Program-made: the position numbers and the translations under genes
Origin: Candidatus Limimorpha caballi
GTDB lineage: Bacteria > Bacteroidota > Bacteroidia > Bacteroidales > F082
NCBI GenBank assembly: GCA_018064605.1
Contig: JAGHUX010000008.1
Coordinates: forward strand, 183,334 to 247,333
Reading direction: 5' to 3'
Length of the DNA stretch: 64,000 nt
Shown: piece after piece, positions 55,034 through 64,000 of the stretch
Layout: every line of letters begins with the position of its first letter
Position numbering within the stretch: the first letter of the stretch is position 1
Notes under the pieces: model-generated
Seen by the model: only the letters and a program-made list of their open reading frames with translations
What the model was told of the DNA's origin: nothing
Database searches by the model: none

Positions 55034-55575
55034 GAGGCAAACATCAAAGACGACAGATCGTGGCGCCCGACAACCTGCCGACGCGCCCGACGACCGACAT
55101 GGCGAAGGAGAGCCTGTTCAACATCCTTCAGAACATGTTTTACTTTGAAGAAGTGACGGCGCTCGACCTCTTCGCCGGCACAGGCAACATCTCATACGAA
55201 CTCGTGTCAAGAGGCTGCCCGCACGTCACCGCCGTCGATGAGAACAACAACTGCGTGAAATTCATCAGAGAGACAGCCACGAAGCTGGACATGAATGAAT
55301 TGTCGGTCGTGAGGTCGGATGTCTTCCGGTTTCTGCCGATGCATTCCGCGAAATACGACCTTGTCTTCGCCGACCCGCCATACGAATGCCAGCATTACGA
55401 CGAGCTCGTTGACATGATTTTTGACAGGCAGCTCCTGAAAGAAGGCGGCATCTTCATCGTGGAGCACGACAGGACATTAGACTTCTCCAAGCATCCGCAT
55501 TTTTTCGACCACAGGAGATACGGCAAGGTCAATTTCACGTTTTTCACGGCCGAAATCAGAGAAAACGAAGAATAA
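55021..55575 (+). CDS. rsmD: 16S rRNA (guanine(966)-N(2))-methyltransferase
   Basis: RIIRGKHQRRQIVAPDNLPTRPTTDMAKESLFNIL, LDLFAGTGNISYE, FADPPYE. Confidence 0.93.
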   Translation: MRIIRGKHQRRQIVAPDNLPTRPTTDMAKESLFNILQNMFYFEEVTALDLFAGTGNISYELVSRGCPHVTAVDENNNCVKFIRETATKLDMNELSVVRSDVFRFLPMHSAKYDLVFADPPYECQHYDELVDMIFDRQLLKEGGIFIVEHDRTLDFSKHPHFFDHRRYGKVNFTFFTAEIRENEE

Positions 55576-55591
55576 AATAAAACAGACTAAC

Positions 55592-57184
55592 ATGAGAACA
55601 ACAGTCAGAACAATCGCCACCTTATTAATATTGACGGTGGCATGGGGCCTGAAGGCTCAGACCATTGAGGTAGAGAACGATTTTGAAGGCGCGAACTGCA
55701 CCAGCATCATGGTTGGCAAGGACGCATCAACCGACGGTTCGGTGATGACCTCGCACACCTGCGACAGCCGTTACCGCACGTGGATGCGCTGGGAGGCAGC
55801 CGCCGACCACGAGAAAGGCGAGACGGTGCAGATCAAAAACGGCACGATGCACACCGCCGACCCGTATGACAGCCGCGGCATCGAGGTGAAAGGCGAGATT
55901 CCGCAGGCGGCGCACACCTACGCCTACCTCAACACAGCTTATCCATGCCTGAACGAGAAGCAGTTAGCCATCGGCGAGACCACATTCTCTGGCCCCGACA
56001 CACTCGTCAACAGCAAGGGTATGTTCATGATTGAAGAGCTCGAACGCATCGCGTTGCAGCGTTGCACCACGGCCCGCGACGCCATCCGTCTCATCGGCGA
56101 ACTCGTGAAGGAATACGGCTACGGCGACGGCGGCGAGGCCATCACCATCGCCGACACGAAAGAAGTGTGGCTCATGGAGATCATGGGTGAAGGCAAGAAG
56201 AAGATCGGCGGCATCTGGGCGGCGCAGAGAGTGCCCGACGGAGAGGTCGGCGTGTCGGCCAACATCCCGAGAATCAAATACCTTGACAGAGAAAACACTG
56301 AATATTTCATGTGTTCAGACAACATCGAGAAAGTCGCGAAGAAACACGGCCTTTGGGATGGCGAAGGCGAGTTCATCTGGTACAAGGCCTTCGGCAACGA
56401 CTACTCGAACGGCAAGAACTTCCGCGAGCGCGAATGGTTCATCCTCAATGAGTTGGCACCGTCACTCGGATTAAGCCCCGACGCGGACGACCTCCCGTTC
56501 TCGGTGAAGCCGGAGAAAAAAGTCGATGTTCGCGACGTGATGGCATTGCTCCGCAGTTATTATGAAGGCACCGACATGGACCTCACACGCAACCTGAAGA
56601 TCGTCAACAGGAAAGGCGACACCATCGTCTCCCCGACCGCCAACCCGTGGATGGGCGGCAACGAGCAGAAAGTCTATAACATGCTGAAGCCCGGCACGAT
56701 AGAGTTCAAGCGCGGCGTCGCGATGTCGTGGTGTTCATATTCCTTCGTGGCGCAGCTCCGCGGCTGGATGCCTGACGAGATCGGCGGCATCTGCTGGATC
56801 GGCGTCGAGAACCCCGGACAAAGCCCGAGAATCCCGGTCTTCTGCGGCTCCACAAGGATGCCAGTCTGTTTCGACAGATGCGGCCACGACCATTTCGACG
56901 AGACCACAGCATTGTGGCGTTACAGGAAGGCCAACAAGCTCGCACAGGTCAACTGGGGATATTGCAAAGACTTGATGTACAGAAACATAGCGCGTTACGA
57001 AGAAAAGGCGTTCACCGAACTGCCACAACTTGAGAAGAGGATTCAGGCATTGCTCGATGAAGGCAAGAAAGAAGAGGCGCAGAGAGAACTGAACAGATAC
57101 ACCAGCGACTTCGAGGCCGCCACAGCGGAGACATGGAAGGAGATGGAGCACAGATTCTGGGAGAGTTTCTGGACGGGGTTCTGA
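55592..57184 (+). CDS. C69-family dipeptidase (PepD-like), secreted
   Basis: Signal peptide; NCTSIMVGKDASTDGSVMTSHTCD. Confidence 0.92.
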   Translation: MRTTVRTIATLLILTVAWGLKAQTIEVENDFEGANCTSIMVGKDASTDGSVMTSHTCDSRYRTWMRWEAAADHEKGETVQIKNGTMHTADPYDSRGIEVKGEIPQAAHTYAYLNTAYPCLNEKQLAIGETTFSGPDTLVNSKGMFMIEELERIALQRCTTARDAIRLIGELVKEYGYGDGGEAITIADTKEVWLMEIMGEGKKKIGGIWAAQRVPDGEVGVSANIPRIKYLDRENTEYFMCSDNIEKVAKKHGLWDGEGEFIWYKAFGNDYSNGKNFREREWFILNELAPSLGLSPDADDLPFSVKPEKKVDVRDVMALLRSYYEGTDMDLTRNLKIVNRKGDTIVSPTANPWMGGNEQKVYNMLKPGTIEFKRGVAMSWCSYSFVAQLRGWMPDEIGGICWIGVENPGQSPRIPVFCGSTRMPVCFDRCGHDHFDETTALWRYRKANKLAQVNWGYCKDLMYRNIARYEEKAFTELPQLEKRIQALLDEGKKEEAQRELNRYTSDFEAATAETWKEMEHRFWESFWTGF

Positions 57185-57208
57185 TTCGAGGGTGGAGTTT
57201 TGAGAGTT

Positions 57209-57240
57209 AAGAGTGGAGTTTTTTATTCCACTCTTTTTTA
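57209..57240 (+). terminator. intrinsic terminator built from the local repeat unit
   Basis: aagagtgga-gttttttat-tccactctt + T-run; 9-bp perfect stem. Confidence 0.8.
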
Positions 57241-57301
57241 TTTTACCGTGAGTGACACAAAAAGAAAAAAACGCCAACTCGTTGAGAATCAGCGTTTTCT
57301 G

Positions 57302-57374
<73 letters not shown>

Positions 57375-57479
57375 CCGTTTGTTTTGCGCTGCAAAAATAC
57401 AACTTTTTTCAATGCGACGACAAAAAAAAATATTTTTTTTATTTTTTTAAAAAATGTCAAACAATACACTCATTTTCAA

Positions 57480-57487
57480 TATCTTTG
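57480..57487 (+). promoter_or_regulatory. -7 box TATCTTTG (coaX)
   Basis: TAnnTTTG match 19 nt upstream of the ATG at 57507. Confidence 0.5.
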
Positions 57488-57506
57488 CAGCCTGAAATTT
57501 TTAAAC

Positions 57507-58247
57507 ATGAGTAACGCTTTAACCATTGATATAGGTAACACGAGGTCTAAATATGCGGTTTTTGAGGGCGAAAACATCGTCAGGAGAGGCGTTTTCGACC
57601 CGCTTTACGATGATTTGTCGAATTTATTGCTGAAATATCCTGGCATCAACAGGGGTATAATTTCGAGTGTCGGCGGCAAGGTTGACTACTGTCTGGCGCA
57701 GTTGAGAGGCATCGAGACGATAGTTTTGACATCCGACACGCCGTTGCCGTTCAAGGTGCAGCCTGCCGCGCGTGGGCAGATCGGCTCCGACCGCCTCGCG
57801 GTGGTGGCGGAGGCCTACGCCCTGAAGCCTCACCAGAACAGCCTCATCATCGACGTGGGCACCTGCATAACGTACGACATCCTGACCTGCGACGACGAAC
57901 AGCTGTGCGGACCCATCAGTCCCGGAATAAAACTGAGGTTCAAGGCGATGCACGAACACACCTCGCTCCTGCCGCTCCTCGACCCGTCAAACATGGAGCC
58001 TAAACTGCTCTGCGAGAACACAAAAGAATGCCTCCAGTCAGGCGTCACATTCGGCGTCGTGAGCGAAATAAAAGAATTTATCAACGCTTACTCGAACATT
58101 TTCAACGACTTAAATGTTTTTATCTCAGGCGGTGACAATATTTTTTTGGAAAATAAGTTAAAAAATTGCATCTTTGCAAACTCAAATTTCTTGTTCAATG
58201 GCCTAAGATATATTCTTGAATATAATGAAAATCAACAAGTTAAATAA
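57507..58247 (+). CDS. coaX: type III pantothenate kinase
   Basis: LTIDIGNTRSKYAVF, GSDRLAVVAEAYAL, IIDVGTCITYD. Confidence 0.92.
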   Translation: MSNALTIDIGNTRSKYAVFEGENIVRRGVFDPLYDDLSNLLLKYPGINRGIISSVGGKVDYCLAQLRGIETIVLTSDTPLPFKVQPAARGQIGSDRLAVVAEAYALKPHQNSLIIDVGTCITYDILTCDDEQLCGPISPGIKLRFKAMHEHTSLLPLLDPSNMEPKLLCENTKECLQSGVTFGVVSEIKEFINAYSNIFNDLNVFISGGDNIFLENKLKNCIFANSNFLFNGLRYILEYNENQQVK

Positions 58248-59505
58248 GATATTGCTTTCAGTCGCGTTACTGTTCATGGTGACGTACGGCGTTTTTGCGC
58301 AGGCAGATGTCAGTTCTCCGTATTCAAGATTCGGTCTTGGCGTGATAAGTCAGGGCGGTTCCAGCACGTTGCAGCAAGGCATGGGCGGGCTTGGCAACGC
58401 CATCTACGGAGGTTCGATGCTCAACAAGACGAACCCGGCCTCATACGCCGCCATGGACACGCTGACGTTCCTGTTCGACGCCGGTTTCTACATGAAGAAA
58501 GTGACATACCGCACCGACAGGCTCACGGAGAAAGGTTCCAACTCGTCGTTCGACTACGCAAGTGTCGGCTTCGGCCTTACCAACTGGTGGAAGACCGGCC
58601 TTGGCATAGTGCCGGCGACAAACAAAGACTACGACGCGCTGATCGGTGATGTCAACCCGGTCAGCTACAAGCAGTCGTTCGAAGGCGGTGGCGGCATCAA
58701 CGAGCTGTATTGGGCCAACGGCTTCAAGGTCACCGACAGACTTTTCCTCGGCGTCACAGGCTCCTTCCTCTTCGGCAGCATCTCCGACGAGACGACGATA
58801 TACTTCCCCGACTCAACACTGATGACGGCCGGCAGAAGCACGATGACGACACACGTCAGGAACTTCAAGTTCGACCTCGGCGCGATCTACACGGCAAAGC
58901 TGAGAGGCAACGCATCGCTCATCTTCGGCCTGACATACCACATGCCGTCAGACATGAAGTGCAACAGAGACCTCTTCATACGCTCAATCACATCATATTC
59001 GACGACGACGGAGATCCCGATCGACACGCTGAAATACGAGAAAAACGGTGACGCCAAGTTAAAATACCCGCAGGGTTTCGGCGTGGGCGTGACATACAAG
59101 AAGGAACGCTTCATGCTCGGCATCGACTTCAACTGGGACAACTGGAAAGGGTTCTCCATGAACGGCATCAACGACTCGCTGCAGAACTCGTGGAACATCG
59201 CAGCAGGCGGAAGCTACAAGCCGAAATCGACGTCCATCTCAAGATATTACACGAAGATAACCTACCGTTTCGGAATACATTACGACCAGACGTACTTCAG
59301 GATTTACGACACGTCCATCAACAGATTCGGTGTCACGGCGGGCCTCAACCTCCCGATGCCGAGGTCGCGCTCGTCATTCAACATCGCATTTGAAGTCGGG
59401 AAGATGGGCACGACCGACAACGGCCTCGTCAGCCAGACATACTTCAACGTCTCCATCGGGATGTCAATTCACGACACGTGGTTTGTAAAGAGAAAATATA
59501 TGTAA
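58225..59505 (+). CDS. outer membrane beta-barrel (FadL-like) hypothetical protein
   Basis: SSPYSRFGLGVISQGGSSTLQQGMGGLGNAIYGGSMLNKTNPASYAAMDTLTF; follows coaX. Confidence 0.7.
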   Translation: MKINKLNKILLSVALLFMVTYGVFAQADVSSPYSRFGLGVISQGGSSTLQQGMGGLGNAIYGGSMLNKTNPASYAAMDTLTFLFDAGFYMKKVTYRTDRLTEKGSNSSFDYASVGFGLTNWWKTGLGIVPATNKDYDALIGDVNPVSYKQSFEGGGGINELYWANGFKVTDRLFLGVTGSFLFGSISDETTIYFPDSTLMTAGRSTMTTHVRNFKFDLGAIYTAKLRGNASLIFGLTYHMPSDMKCNRDLFIRSITSYSTTTEIPIDTLKYEKNGDAKLKYPQGFGVGVTYKKERFMLGIDFNWDNWKGFSMNGINDSLQNSWNIAAGGSYKPKSTSISRYYTKITYRFGIHYDQTYFRIYDTSINRFGVTAGLNLPMPRSRSSFNIAFEVGKMGTTDNGLVSQTYFNVSIGMSIHDTWFVKRKYM

Positions 59506-59525
59506 AATCAATAAAATTCAAAAAG

Positions 59526-60887
59526 ATGAAATTAAGAAAAACTTTACTTATGATTGCTGCGATATGCCTGTCATCAGTGGCATTTGCGCAAGATGTAGAT
59601 TGTGAGACGGCATACTCTCTGTACAGGGAGGCGTTCAAGCAGTGGGAGGCGGCCAAGCCTAAATGCGACCCGAAGAACGTGAACCCGGTGATGGTAAGTT
59701 CATGGAGGACAGTCTTCCTGAACTGCCCTGAGATGAGACAGAGCACATTCACCGACGGCGCGAAGATCGTCACCAACGCCTTCATCAAGAATGCGAAAGA
59801 CAACAAGGAGAGAGAGGCTTACATCGACACTCTGTGCATGGTCTATGACCTGCGTGCCAAGTATTTTCCTGACGGTCCGAAAGGTCCTGGCACCAACGTC
59901 AGCAACGTCATTGGCCGCAAGGGCATCGACCTCTTGGCATATCCGTCACGTCTGGAGATGGCCTACACATCCCTCAAACAAGCCATCGAGCTTGAGGGAA
60001 AACTCGCCAACAACCTGTTCATAGACGGTTATTTCAAGACGGTGATAAACATGGTGAAGGCAGGCAAACTTGAAGAGTCAGAAATCATCGAGGAATACAG
60101 CCGCCTCACGGACATCGTTGACAACATCATGAACAACCTTGAGGAGTACGGTTACGAGAAACTCGCCGACGGTTACATGAACACCAAGAACAACCTTGAG
60201 GGCGCCGTGCAGCCATACGCCAACTGCGAAGACCTCATCAGGATCTATCAGAAGAAATTTGACGCCGACCCTGACAACGTGGAGCTCCTAAACAAGATCG
60301 CGACGGTGCTTTCGGCGAGAAACTGCGACAAGTCGGACCTCTACCTCGCCGTGGCGGTCAAGCTGCACAAACTCAGCCCGTCGGCGGAGTCGGCATATTT
60401 CATCGGCAAGAGATACCTCGCCGACCAGGACTACGGCAAGGCCACAGGCTACCTGCTTGAAGCGACAAAATCAGAGAACGCGATACAGGCCGAGCAGGCT
60501 TACAAATACCTCGCACAGATCATGCTCAAGGAAAGCAATTTCGAGCAGGGCCGCATCTATGCCAACAGAGCCATCGCACTCGACAAGACCGACGGCGAGC
60601 CGTACATGATCATCGGCTACCTCTACGCCTCAAGCAGCAAGGTCTGCAACGAGAACCCACTCCACGCGAAAGCGGTGTTCTGGGCGGCGGTTGACAAGTT
60701 CCAGAAAGCCAAGGAGGTTGACCCGTCGCAGGCGGCGAAGGCCAACGAGATGATCAGAGAGTACTCAAAGATGTTCCCGACAGCGGAAGACGCCTTCTTC
60801 TACAACGTGTTCGAGGGCGACACCTACGAGGTTGACTGCTGGATCAACGAGACGACAACAGCAAGATTCTCTAATTCAGGAAATTGA
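59526..60887 (+). CDS. tetratricopeptide-repeat exported protein
   Basis: Signal peptide ...SSVAFAQD; C-terminal TPR-like repeats (YLAQIMLKESNFEQGRIYANRAIALDKTDGEPYMIIGYLY). Confidence 0.75.
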   Translation: MKLRKTLLMIAAICLSSVAFAQDVDCETAYSLYREAFKQWEAAKPKCDPKNVNPVMVSSWRTVFLNCPEMRQSTFTDGAKIVTNAFIKNAKDNKEREAYIDTLCMVYDLRAKYFPDGPKGPGTNVSNVIGRKGIDLLAYPSRLEMAYTSLKQAIELEGKLANNLFIDGYFKTVINMVKAGKLEESEIIEEYSRLTDIVDNIMNNLEEYGYEKLADGYMNTKNNLEGAVQPYANCEDLIRIYQKKFDADPDNVELLNKIATVLSARNCDKSDLYLAVAVKLHKLSPSAESAYFIGKRYLADQDYGKATGYLLEATKSENAIQAEQAYKYLAQIMLKESNFEQGRIYANRAIALDKTDGEPYMIIGYLYASSSKVCNENPLHAKAVFWAAVDKFQKAKEVDPSQAAKANEMIREYSKMFPTAEDAFFYNVFEGDTYEVDCWINETTTARFSNSGN

Positions 60888-61456
60888 AGAAAATAATTAT
60901 CATATTATTGGAAATCAACATCATAGCCAATATGGTTATGATGTTGTTTTCTTGTGAAAACTCGATGGACAAAGTCAAGATGTTCATCGACAACGACACC
61001 ATCAAGGGGCTGATGGCGTATGATGTCGTCGTTGAGCGGAGCGACTCCGGCATGTTGGTGGCGCGTCTCTCCGCGCCGGTGATGGTCAGCATTGACTCGG
61101 GCGACAGCACACTCCTCGAGTTTCCGAGAGGCTTCGACGCCGTGACCTTCGACGGCGACACCGTCCCGACGATGAGAATACGCGGCGACTACGGCGTCAA
61201 CAACGAGAGAGAGCAATACATCGTGGCACGGCGCAACGTCGTCATCGAGGACATCGGCACCGGCGAGACACTCGAGACCGACAACCTCTTCTGGGACCAG
61301 AAGAACAAAAAGATACACACACGGTCGCTCGTCACCATCAAGGGGCCAGACAGAATCATATACGGCGACAGCCTCACCGCCGCCGACGACTTCAGCCGGC
61401 GCGTCATCCACGGCGTAAGAGCCACCATCGACATCGAGGACGACGAACGGAATTAA
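60884..61456 (+). CDS. lptC: LPS export ABC transporter periplasmic protein LptC (TTG start)
   Basis: MMLFSC lipobox, MTAYDVVVERSDSG-type pattern, FNNEREQYIVARRNVVIEDIGTGETLETDNLFWDQKNKKIHT-like core, YGDSLTAADDFSRRVIHGVRA. Confidence 0.85.
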   Translation: MKKIIIILLEINIIANMVMMLFSCENSMDKVKMFIDNDTIKGLMAYDVVVERSDSGMLVARLSAPVMVSIDSGDSTLLEFPRGFDAVTFDGDTVPTMRIRGDYGVNNEREQYIVARRNVVIEDIGTGETLETDNLFWDQKNKKIHTRSLVTIKGPDRIIYGDSLTAADDFSRRVIHGVRATIDIEDDERN

Positions 61457-61626
61457 TCCGCAGAAGACACGAAAACAGAAGACGAAATGGCCGCCGGAGA
61501 CCGCGTCCTAAAGATGACAAAGACTTCAAAAAAACACTTCATGAAAATGGAAGTCAAAAATAATCAATGAGTTAGATGATTATTCAAAAATTATTTCATT
61601 AATGAAATTTATATTGATGATTTTTG

Positions 61627-61634
61627 TAAATTTG
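61627..61634 (+). promoter_or_regulatory. -7 box TAAATTTG (ppiD-like gene)
   Basis: TAnnTTTG match upstream of the ATG at 61685. Confidence 0.4.
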
Positions 61635-61684
61635 CACGCTAAAAATTTGAATAAAAATAATAAATAAATAGAAAAAGTAAAGCT

Positions 61685-63781
61685 ATGGCAGCAATTGGAG
61701 CAATCAGAAAACACTACGGCCTTTTGGTTATCATCATAGGCCTGGCACTTTTGGCCTTTGTATTGGGTGACCTTTTCAGAAGCACAAACAAAAGACAGAC
61801 GAACAACGTCGCGGTAGTCGATGGCGAGAAAATCACCTATCAGGACTTCTCGAACCTTTCGGACGTGAACATTGAGAACGCGAAGAGAAACGGCGCACTC
61901 TCAAACGATGACACGTACAGCCTTCGCAATCAGACACTTGACCAGATGATCAGAAAAATCGTCATGGACAACGAATATGAGGCGCTCGGCATTGCGGTGT
62001 CGTCGGACGAACTCTTCGACCAGTTCGCGGGCGAGAATCCAAACCAATATGTCAAACAGAGTTTCACCGATGCCAACGGCCAGTTCGACAGGGAGGCTCT
62101 CCTCAACATCATGAGGAATCTTCAGGACATGGACCCGGCATACCAGGCTCAGTGGCTTCAGTTTGAAGACGCCATCCAGGAAGAGAGAATGAACGAGAAG
62201 TACGAGAACATCCTCAAGAAGAGCTTCTACCTGCCGGCGAAACTGGCCGAGCACTACTACGCCAACAAGAACGACAAGAGAGCCGCCGAAGTTTACGCGG
62301 TCCGCTACACCACGGTGCCGGACTCGACGATTGTTGTGACAGACCACGACAACAAGGCATTCTATGAGGCCAACAAGAACAAATACCAGACTGATGAAGT
62401 CCGCGGCATCGACTACGTGGTTTTCGACGTGAAGCCGTCGCAGGCCGACAGGGACAACGCACGTGAGTTCGTGGCCGACACCAAGGCCGGTCTCGCCGAG
62501 ACGACGAACATAGCCAACTATGTCGCATACAACTCAGACCTCGCATACGACAGCACATGGAAGGCGGCCAAAGACATCCCGGTCGCGATAGAGAAGGAAG
62601 TCGCCGACAACGCAGTGGGTCACGTTTTCGGGCCATACGAGAGCGACGGATATTTCAACGTCGGCAGGATCGTGGCTAAGGAAGACCGTTCCGACTCGCT
62701 GATGGCATCACATATATTAATAGGTTACACTGGCGCACTCCGCTCAACGGCGGCACGCACGAAGGAAGAAGCCAACGCGTTGGCCGACAGCCTCCTTAAC
62801 GTCGCGAAGAAAGCCAAAGACTTCAACGCCCTCGCCTCGCAGTTCAGCGATGACCCGTCGGCGAAGACAAACAACGGCGACCTCGGCTGGTTCACAGACG
62901 GGATGATGGTCACTGACTTCAACGAATTCGTGCAGAAGAACAACGTCGGCACCGTCGGCATGGTTGAGACACCGTTCGGCTTCCACATCATCAAAGTGAC
63001 AGGCAAGAACGAGGCACAGCCGATGACACGCATCGCCGTCATCGCACGCGAGATCTCAGCGAGCACGGCGACATTCCAGGATGTCTTCTCACAAGCAAAC
63101 AAATTCAGCACAGAAGTCAGAAACGCCGAACAGTTCAACAAATACATCGAGGATAACGGCCTTAACAAACGCACCTTCCCGACAATGAGAAAGAACACGT
63201 ACCGCATCACAGGCCTCACAAACCCGCGCGAAATCGTCCGCTGGGCATTCAAAGATGAGACCAAAGTCGGCGACATCTCGACAATCTTCGACCTCGAAAA
63301 CATGTACGTCATCGCCATGGTCACAAAATCCATGTCGGAAGGCCCGACACCGATGGAAGATGTCGCAGAGCGCTATTCATACCTGATCAAGAAAGAAAAG
63401 AAAGGTGACATGCTCGTGCAGAAGGCGGCGACATACGGCACCGACTACGACAAGATGATAAAGGAACTCGGCGGAGAGAAGACAAACGTCGAGAACATCA
63501 CGATGGAAGGCCGCTCATTCGGCAGCTTCGGTCTGGAAGACAAAGCAATCGGAACAGCAATGGCGATGGGCGAAAACATCTACTCACCAATCATCAAGGG
63601 CGGCAACGCGATGTTCGTCATCAAAGTCACAGGTGAGACCAAAGCAGCTGCGACAACCGACTACAGCGCGATCAAACGCGAGAAACAGTCGGTGTTCAAC
63701 AACGCGATCCTCAACGGAGCAGCTTACTCGGCACTCTACGACAACGCGAAAATCGAGAACAACGGAATACTCTTCTTCTAA
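61685..63781 (+). CDS. peptidylprolyl isomerase, SurA/PpiD-like membrane-anchored foldase
   Basis: N-terminal TM; SurA_N-like domain; ASHILIGYTGA...FSDDPSAKTNNGDLGWFTDGMMV...VETPFGFHIIKVTG (parvulin). Confidence 0.93.
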   Translation: MAAIGAIRKHYGLLVIIIGLALLAFVLGDLFRSTNKRQTNNVAVVDGEKITYQDFSNLSDVNIENAKRNGALSNDDTYSLRNQTLDQMIRKIVMDNEYEALGIAVSSDELFDQFAGENPNQYVKQSFTDANGQFDREALLNIMRNLQDMDPAYQAQWLQFEDAIQEERMNEKYENILKKSFYLPAKLAEHYYANKNDKRAAEVYAVRYTTVPDSTIVVTDHDNKAFYEANKNKYQTDEVRGIDYVVFDVKPSQADRDNAREFVADTKAGLAETTNIANYVAYNSDLAYDSTWKAAKDIPVAIEKEVADNAVGHVFGPYESDGYFNVGRIVAKEDRSDSLMASHILIGYTGALRSTAARTKEEANALADSLLNVAKKAKDFNALASQFSDDPSAKTNNGDLGWFTDGMMVTDFNEFVQKNNVGTVGMVETPFGFHIIKVTGKNEAQPMTRIAVIAREISASTATFQDVFSQANKFSTEVRNAEQFNKYIEDNGLNKRTFPTMRKNTYRITGLTNPREIVRWAFKDETKVGDISTIFDLENMYVIAMVTKSMSEGPTPMEDVAERYSYLIKKEKKGDMLVQKAATYGTDYDKMIKELGGEKTNVENITMEGRSFGSFGLEDKAIGTAMAMGENIYSPIIKGGNAMFVIKVTGETKAAATTDYSAIKREKQSVFNNAILNGAAYSALYDNAKIENNGILFF

Positions 63782-63810
63782 TTAGACATAAGAGAGTAAA
63801 AATAAAGGTT

Positions 63811-63844
63811 AAGAGAGGTCGGCGGAGAGCTGGCCTCTCTTTTT
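63811..63844 (+). terminator. intrinsic terminator
   Basis: aagagagg ... cctctctt + T-run. Confidence 0.7.
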
Positions 63845-63846
63845 GT

Positions 63847-63916
63847 CACCACGAATTTTACGAATTGCACGAATAACACGAATCTATCACCACGAATTGC
63901 ACGAATTACACGAATT
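63847..63916 (-). repeat. 9-nt-period CACGAATNN array
   Basis: caccacgaattttacgaattgcacgaataacacgaatctatcaccacgaattgcacgaattacacgaat; reverse complement matches 36257-36283. Confidence 0.85.
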
Positions 63917-63952
63917 TTTCTTCACTGGAACTTATGATGGTTTCAAAGTTAC

Positions 63953-64000
63953 CACCTAACCACCTAACTTCCTCAATCTCCTAACAACCTAACTACCTTA
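63953..64000 (-). repeat. 8-nt-period TTAGGTNN array at the window end
   Basis: Minus strand taaggtag ttaggttg ttaggaga ttgaggaag ttaggtgg ttaggtgg; resembles 30565-30596. Confidence 0.75.

Overview
The window is a Bacteroidales-type chromosome segment. Supporting signs are TAnnTTTG -7 promoter boxes, T9SS C-terminal sorting domains, and typical Bacteroidetes gene neighbourhoods such as dpm1-pyrC and coaX/OMP/TPR/lptC/ppiD. Most of it is ordinary: a YbhFSR-like efflux operon, upp, GH3, tadA, pepA, waaA, purE, hpt, adk, malQ, kdsA, a pyruvate/oxaloacetate carboxyltransferase, holA, amn, rsmD, a tRNA-Phe, coaX, lptC and a ppiD-like foldase. The parts worth a second look are: (1) a head-to-tail run of three gingipain-family (C25) T9SS proteases, two of which share a near-identical 3' end; (2) a relic of an EcoRI-type restriction-modification locus, made of an ATG-less R.EcoRI C-terminal fragment that the ORF track misses plus an M.EcoRI-family gene broken by one in-frame TAG; (3) a dihydroorotase gene (pyrC) carrying two in-frame repeat insertions, one a 39-nt-period array of a 28-nt palindrome and the other a heptad array; (4) a recurring class of short-period (7/14-nt, 8-nt, 9-nt) arrays that start at, or contain, the stop codons of many unrelated genes. 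I judge the repeat phenomena in (2)-(4) the best candidates for something under-described. All homology calls come from reading the sequence and from memory of the families; no searches were run.
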